From Rhynchosporium graminicola (lineage: Eukaryota > Ascomycota > Leotiomycetes > Helotiales > Ploettnerulaceae), in assembly GCA_900074885.1 (NCBI GenBank), contig FJUW01000003.1, positions 62,001-126,000 of the forward strand: a stretch of DNA of 64,000 nt, in the 5' to 3' direction. A program made the translations under genes and the position numbers. This document shows, piece by piece, positions 57,081 through 64,000 of this stretch (its first letter is position 1; every line of letters starts with the position of its first letter). The notes beneath the pieces are model-generated. The model saw only the letters and a list, made by a program, of their open reading frames with translations, made no database searches and was not told the origin of the DNA.

Positions 57081-57838
57081 ATGTCACCGAAACAGACATT
57101 GGAGATCGCTAACATAGGTAGGATGTTTTCCACTGGGAAGTACTCTGATCTCCTGATCAAGTGCAAAGGCAAGGAATGGAAGGTTCATCGTGCCATCGTC
57201 TGTCTTCAGTCGAAGCCCTTGGCAGCAGCAATAGATGGCAAATTCAAAGTATGTCTCGCCAGATGAGCGAATTTGCAAGACGTACTAATGAAATGTTGAA
57301 GGAAGCGATGACCGGCGAGATTAATCTCTACGGCAATGAGCCAGAAATTGTCCAGTGCATGCTTCAGTTCTTGTACACTTCGGACTACAAAGATGGCAGT
57401 ATCGAGGTCATGACGCAAGCAATAACCAATGCTCCGGAGTCAGCTGAAACGCCCCCACGGACTTCTATCAAGAAGCGGAAGGTGGCAAAAGCCAAAGTCG
57501 TCAAGATTAGTGATCCTCATGAGCTTGTGGCGACCTCTGCATTTGTGTCTCCCTCAATCATTACGCACGAGAACTCGGCAGCTCCCCTGATAAACGCCAA
57601 AGTTTACATTATCGGAGATCAGCTCGATATCCAGGCACTCAAGAAACTCGCAAAGGTAAAGTATGAGGCCCTTGTCTCTGAAACTTGGAACAGCGAATCA
57701 TTCATGACTAGCTTGGAGCTGCTGTACAAAGAAACTTCAGAGGATGATCGCGTCATGAGAGAAGCCGCGGTCAAGATTGCTGGACAGCACGCAAAGGAGT
57801 TGTGCGATCGAGGAGAGTTTATTTCCCTGTGCAAGTGA
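57081..57838 (+). CDS. BTB/POZ-domain protein
   Basis: Protein-protein interaction (BTB fold) protein of the fungal type; such proteins often act as Cul3 ligase adaptors or dimeric regulators. Exon 1 is 57081-57248 and exon 2 is 57302-57838, joined by a 53-base intron, giving 234 residues. The BTB core shows YSDLLIKCKGKEWKVHRAIV near residues 20-40, SKPLAAAIDGKF, then after the intron INLYGNEPEIVQCMLQFLYTSDY. A basic linker (SIKKRKVAKAKVVK) follows, then the C-terminal helices VYIIGDQLDIQALKKLAKVKYE. The stop (57836-57838) falls just before a Cys-rich segment in another frame that could have been the natural C-terminus. Confidence 0.87.
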
Positions 57839-58310
57839 AATGGCGAGATTCGACATACTCAAAGCTTCATCGACGTCGCCGGCTCATGATTCAATGGCTT
57901 GCCCGTACTGCTTCAATACCGACGTTTACCACCAACGCCAATGCCTCAACTTCGACGTGCAGTTTTATTGCAATAATTGGGGAAATAACTTTTCGTTAGA
58001 CACGGTTCTATAGGTTGTTGGGCATAATAGGGTGATGCGAGGTGTTGGGATTGATTATTAATGAAGGCACACTCCACACATTAGTGTCTATAAAATTGTC
58101 TGTATTGGTGTCCGTAAGGTGCTGCTTTAGTATTCACATCTAGTGTGAACTCCTTACGTTCGAATTTCATGAACTCTCGATCTTGCATCCCACCATCGAC
58201 GTCAGTCCCGATTCACGTTATTTCGAATATATTTCACTTGTTATGGGTCCTGGATGGAGAGTCACTCGCCTATCCATCTCGATTCGGCACCCTCGCTGTG
58301 ATGTCACTGG
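57839..58310. other. BTB 3' flank with out-of-frame Cys-rich segment
   Basis: Directly after the BTB stop, a different plus-strand frame (to 58013) reads MARFDILKASS, then CPYCFNTDVYHQRQC and FDVQFYCNNWGNNF, resembling a zinc ribbon with one Cys changed to Trp. The rest shows no gene before the degraded retroelement. Confidence 0.45.
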
Positions 58311-61300
58311 ACCTCCAGTAGCTAGTTGCGCATAGAACTCTACTTCTATAGCTTTCTTCTGAGGTTTCTAAACCTCCTCTATAATATAACTACGCTTCTT
58401 AAGAGGTTCTAGTTCAGCTCCTTTTCTAGTGACTACCGCAGGGAGAGATTAAGCTATATCTCTATCTACTAGTAATTCTTTTATGCTTTAATTTCTTCTC
58501 TAGAAGAAACTACCGAGTATAGTAATAGTACTAGCGGTACTTAATATTACTATAGCGCTTAAGATATCCAGATCGCTTTAAAATTTCGGTTATAGGCCCT
58601 TAGTAAACCCTAGATATCGACGGAATATCTACGAAGAATCCTATAATATCAGAAGGCCTTAAATTATAAGGATATATACTCTCCTAGCTATACGTAGCTA
58701 TTTGCACTAAGTACTCCTATTGTGACGACTGGTCAGGTTTAGAGGTCTCTCCCTATTAGTAGAAACACTTACTGCTAAGCGAGATTACACGAGTAGAGTT
58801 TAGGGGCCCCTTTTCATATATATACTTCTATTCTCTCTCTACTTCTTCACTCCTTAGTTATAGATTCTTAAGTGATTCTTACTACTTTATATTTATAGTA
58901 ATATAAGGTCTTATTACTCAGGTAGTTTTAAGACCTTTCTAGAGTAAGCGTTATATTATCTATAATTCTTTTACTTATATCTAGGAAGATAATAAATATC
59001 TACTTATATTATACCTCTATACCTAGAGCTACTAAACGCAGGAGACTACGCTATATATAGAAGGCTTATACTAAGTATAAACTTGAAGAATAGCACTTAA
59101 ACTAAAGTAACCTAAGTCCGATAAATCGACTACTAGTTCTCTAACTTCCTCTACTTCTTATTCTTCAGCGACTCGTAATACTCGCTATAACCTACCTCTC
59201 TCTATAGTAGAGAGTACTTGCGATAACGCCTCGTCCGAGTTAAGCTCTCTAACTCCTACTATAATTAACGAACTCACTAAGTCGCTAAACCTCCCTGATA
59301 ATACTCCTATATTAATAGTAACTATAAGTAACTTATAGGAAGACTGCGCTTACTAGCTATAAGAGGCAGAAAGGAAGCTCGCGGAGGAGAGATAATTAAA
59401 CGCTAACTTATCTATAGAATTACGCTAGTTACAGGACGAGTTCTTAGAACTATACTAGTTAACTACTTAGCGCTCTACTAAGTCTATATCGTTTAATAAC
59501 GTTTAATCGCGTATAATACTACTACTATTAATTAAAGAAGATAACGCTACTCTTATACTTAATAATTATTATTAAGAATAATCTACCGGAGGAATATCGT
59601 TAATATTATACGCTACGCGTATAGAGAAGATACAAAACCTTCTAAATAAGCTCTCTAATAGAATCGACTACTCTCTAAAACTCTGGGAAGTATAGATACG
59701 TAACGCTCTCCAGCGCTACTCTAGCTACTTTATCGACGAAGATTACTATAAAGATTAGTTACTTAATTAAATAGAAGGAATAGTTAGAACTTACTTAGAA
59801 CTCTTATTCTTAGAACTAGAATATAACGAAGAAGGTAGTATAATCGATTCACTCGATATAATTACTTAACTCGTCTCTTTCTTATCTAATCTATACGATT
59901 AATAAACTATAAGAGCTAGCTACTCTGCGCTAAAGATAGATTATAAGTAGACTTTCTAGATATTCTACTACGAGTTTCGTACGCTAGCTCGTAAAGCTAG
60001 AGTAAATAATTAATCGACTCTAAAAATAGACTTATAGGAGAAGCTACTTACATAGCTACGGAAATAGCTCTTCTAATAGTACCGAATATTAAGGATACTA
60101 GAAGAATACGTTAAGGCTATATAAGCTAAAGACTAAAGTTAATTTATTAAAAAGACTTACTATTCCGAGTCTTCGGCTAAAGCTAGCGCGACTCGGGAAC
60201 GCTCTATAAATACTTCCTCTTAGCGCTATAGTACTAACTCCTCTTCTTATCTGTAAATTAGTCTTCTTACGCCCGAGAATACTAATGCGATTAGTAAATA
60301 AGTACTATACTCTGCACGAAACGATACGCCTCGTGTATAATCGCCGGCGAATACTCCTTATCACTTTACGCTTACTTTATACTTACGCTTATTATTAGCT
60401 CGACTTAATACTCCGTATCGAATTAATGCAATTGATACTAATAATAATATTAATAGCGAGCTAGAAGATAATAATAATAAAGAAACGTATAACGACGCTT
60501 AGGAGTATATTAAACTACTAGTAAAAGATTATACTTAGGGAAAGACTCCTTCCTAGGTAATATACGAGATATGCGATATCTTAACCTTACGAAGCTTCTT
60601 AGTAGTTAATTGTTTATTATACGTACTACTCTTACTAAGAATAGACTCTTATATAAGCTACCTGCACTTCTCGATTCTAGAGCTAATAGATACTATTTTA
60701 TTAATTATTCTTTTCTTAAATCCCTTTCCTTCTTCTTAAAACCTTTAATTTACTCTCTACTAAACGCAATTCATATTAAAGGCTTTAATAGCGTTAATAG
60801 TAGTACTATTAGTTACTATACGATACTTAATTTAATAGTAGATTATCACGTTTAAGTATTTACCCCCTTTCTTATTATTACTCTCGGAAACTATAGTATT
60901 ATACTCGGAAGGACCTGGCTTTCGGAATATTAAGTACTCTTAAATGCCTCCAAACGATAGATTATTTAGCTATTATATACTCCTCCTAGTAACGTTTATA
61001 GCTCTCCGATCGAGATTAAGGACTTACGTAAATATTATACTTATTAGCGCTACTAATACGATACTGACGAACGAAAAGAATGCTTTAATTAGTTCTAGGA
61101 AGCGTACGAGGAATAGCGAAGCGTAGCTAACTCTCCTATTAATATTCGAGCTATTATTAACTCTATCTCTATTATTAAATGACTATTACTAGCTCGGAAG
61201 CGTATTTCTAAGGAGACTTATAGCTATAAAAATATCTAAAACTCTCCCCTAGAGAGTATTCTATAAGTAACTAACCCTCTATTACTACTGCTGATTAGTT

Positions 61301-64000
61301 AGGACTATTTCTCCGGCGTTTATACTACTTATTATAGATATAACGAGCTTAAGTATTTATTACCTAAAGAATAAGAATAGAGTAGTAAAGAGAAGTCTTT
61401 ATACTTTAGAGAAGCTACTAATATACGGCCGAAGTACGTACGATTTAGTAATATTATCGCTTATATCCCGCGTGAATCTCTACTTTAACTCTAATTAGAA
61501 GTCTCTACGTTAAAGACTTACGTATAAGACTATACTTATATAATTTATACTATAGACTAATAGTTACTCGGAATACTATCTTACGACTTAATAGAAGCTA
61601 CTTAAAGTATAAAAATAGCTATTACGATATTTCAGAAGCGATAAAGATCACCTCGTGTACTTAGACCTCTTCTAGAGCCTCTTATACTAGAGATTTATAC
61701 GATTAGTAGCCTAGCTTTCTATCTCTTATATAAACGCTAGAAGTCTTCTAACGATAAGATCTTCTCTATTACCTTTCACGAGATAGATAAGCTTCTTAAC
61801 GACTGAATTATAGTTTAGTAACGTAATATTATTATCGTATCTTTAACTATCGACCTTACGGAACGTTATAAAACCGCTTAGTAATTTACTATTAGCTTAA
61901 GCGAATTGGATTTAGAACTATAGATCTCTTATAAGTATAGCTAGTAGGTATACGTCTTTTCTAAGGAAGCTAGTGATATTCTCCCTCCTTATCGCTTATA
62001 CGATTACCGAATTAAGCTTAAGGAAGGGGCTAAGAAGAACCTTAAATACTCTTCCTTATATAAGATATTAGCTAAAGAACTTGAAGTCGTTAAGACGTAT
62101 ATTACTAATAACTTAGCTAAAGGTTTTATCGAACCTTCTTAAGTACTATACGCTATACTTATTCTTTTCGTTAAGAAAGCTAATAGAAGTCTAAGATTCT
62201 GTATCGACTTTCGCGTACTTAATAACCTAAAAAGGAAAGATTAATATCTACTGCTATTAATCGATAAAACGCTAGCTAGAATCTCTACAACTAAGATATT
62301 AACTAAACTAGATATTCGCTAGGCGTTCTACCGAATTCGAATAGATCTAGCCTCTAAAGAGTATATAATCTTCCGGACTTATTATAGTATATATAAGTAT
62401 AAGGTACTCCTTTTCGGTCTGACTAATAGCCCTGCGACGTACTAGCGATATATGAATAATATCTTATTCGACTACTTAGATAACTTTTATATAGTATATC
62501 TAGATAATATTCTGATCTACTCTAACGACCTACTATAGTATTAATTATATGTATATAAGGTGCTATAATAATTATAAGACGCTAGATTATAAGCCGACCT
62601 TAAGAAGTGTGAATTTAATATTACTTATACTAAATACTTTAGATTTATTATCTCTACTTCTAGGATCGAGGTAGACCCTAAGAAGGTTAATATTATATAA
62701 TCTTGGAATTACCTGACTATAGTTAAGGGCGTATAATCGTTCTTAGGCTTTTATAACTTCTACTGACGATTTATTAAGGACTATAGAATTATCGCAAAAC
62801 CTCTTATATAACTTACTAAAAATAATATATTATTTCGGTTCGCTAGGGAGTATAAAGATACCTTTGATTACCTAAAGTACGCTCTTACTTCGGTACTACT
62901 CCTCTACTACTATTAGTAATATCTACCTTATATGATCGAAATAGACGCTAGTGATAGAGTAATAGCAGGTATGCTATTATAATAGCACGACGAAGACTAG
63001 TTCCTAGTAGCCTACTTCTCTAAGATTATACTACTTACTGAGCTTAATTACGCTATTTATAATAAGGAAATACTTATAATTATATGATCTTTTAATAACT
63101 AGAGATCTGAGCTCGTAGGCGTACTATATTAGATCCGCGTTATTACTAATTATAAAGCTCTTAAGTACTTTATAACTTCTAAATAGCTAAACGCACGATA
63201 AGCTTAATAAGCCGAGCTACTCGCAGATTATAACTTTATGATTACTTATCGACCTAGGAAGTATAATCTACTCGCTGATACTCTCTCTTATAGAATAGAT
63301 AAATTAGACGACTAGAATAATACTAAAAGAACTTAGCGTTTATAGTAGCTACTACGCGAAGACTAAATCGATCTAGTACTACTTATAAGTAACCTCCGGA
63401 ATAGCTCCGACTCTATAGATAACTTTAAGCTTATTAATACCTTGGAAGTTGCTGACTTATCGCTAGTCTTTTCTATAGTATAGTAAGTACTTAACGCTAA
63501 TTATACTATACTATTACTCTAAGCTTTACGGAAATAAGCTCTCTCTGCTACTCTTAGAAAACTAACTATAGAAAAAGATCTTCTACTCTATAAAGGAAGA
63601 CTAATCGTACTTAATATCTTATACTTTCGCACGCTACTTATATGCGAAGTATACGACCGATTAGAGACTGCTTATCTAAGTGTAAAGAAGACCTTATAAC
63701 TACTAGTATTATAATACTAGTAGTACGGAATCGCTTTAACTATTAACTAGTACTACTGTAACTATTATACTTACTAATGAATTCAAGTGCTGCGTGATAA
63801 GAAACCGGGCCTCCTTTAACTTCTGCTTATATTATCATGTCTATAGGAGTATATTATAGTCGACTACTATAGCTTTAACTACGATAAATATAGCTATAAT
63901 AACGTTCTCGTATTTATCGACCGTTTTAGTAAATAAGTAATTAGTATTCTATACTAAAAGACTTCTGATGCGCGCGACCTTATAAAGCTTTACTTATACT
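58311..64000 (+). mobile_element. RIP-degraded Gypsy-type LTR retrotransposon, right end outside the window
   Basis: A TA-rich stretch, riddled with stops, keeps a recognisable left-to-right Gypsy gene order. Protease relic ALLDSRAN is near 60665-60690. Reverse transcriptase is at about 62100-62530, with AKGFIEPS, ILFVKKANRSLRFCIDFR, FGLTNSPATY and the catalytic-region relic VYLDNILIYS (YxDD altered). RNase H is near 62937-62981 (IEIDASDRVIAGML). Integrase is near 63830-63935 (VFIDRFSK). TGTGACGACTGGTCAGG at about 58733 may be the start of a left LTR. The left border of the degraded sequence is near 58310. No reading frame is functional. Confidence 0.85.

Overview
The window looks like nuclear DNA of a filamentous ascomycete fungus. 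Genes carry many short GT...AG introns. One gene encodes a modular non-ribosomal peptide synthetase (NRPS). Two transposable elements have decayed into TA-rich, stop-filled sequence, as repeat-induced point mutation (RIP) produces. Pyrimidine-rich gene flanks and fungal-type BTB, 2EXR and GPI-anchored wall proteins agree with this. I cannot name the species.

Layout. 1-1468 (-): 5' part of an L-fucose-permease-like MFS transporter that runs off the left edge. 2546 to about 18.0 kb (-): a four-module NRPS of at least 4730 residues, which stays in frame through a hand-derived exon structure with three micro-exons. 19.0-19.5 kb (-): a small YCII-domain protein in three exons. 21.5-22.9 kb (-): a BAHD-like acyltransferase. 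23.7-25.5 kb: a RIP-degraded pogo/Fot1-type DNA transposon with intact ends. 25.5-29.8 kb: gene-poor debris with MITE copies. 29.8-32.0 kb (+): an acyl-CoA synthetase. 32.05-33.5 kb (-): an isopenicillin-N-synthase-like Fe(II) oxygenase. 36.0-37.5 kb (+): a broken Cys/His-rich protein gene. 40.3-41.4 kb (-): a GPI-anchored wall protein. 41.4-48.4 kb: a gene desert with many microsatellites. 48.5-50.6 kb (+): a drug-efflux MFS pseudogene. 50.9-52.0 kb (-): a 2EXR-type gene with a premature stop. 53.4-56.8 kb: two divergent conserved fungal genes of unknown function. 57.1-57.8 kb (+): a BTB protein. From about 58.3 kb to the right edge: a RIP-degraded Gypsy retrotransposon.

How the parts may work together. 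NRPS, YCII protein, acyltransferase, acyl-CoA synthetase and non-haem iron oxygenase lie within about 31 kb and form a plausible biosynthetic cluster for a modified, possibly acylated, short peptide. The NRPS has several odd parts. It starts with only the back half of a condensation domain. Its first adenylation domain lacks the aspartate that normally binds the substrate amino group. Its last carrier domain lacks the serine that carries phosphopantetheine. The only drug-efflux-type transporter in the window is dead. The cluster is split by a dead transposon and by copies of a short inverted-repeat element, so its activity cannot be assumed.

All domain and substrate-code calls were aligned by eye; no database search was run.
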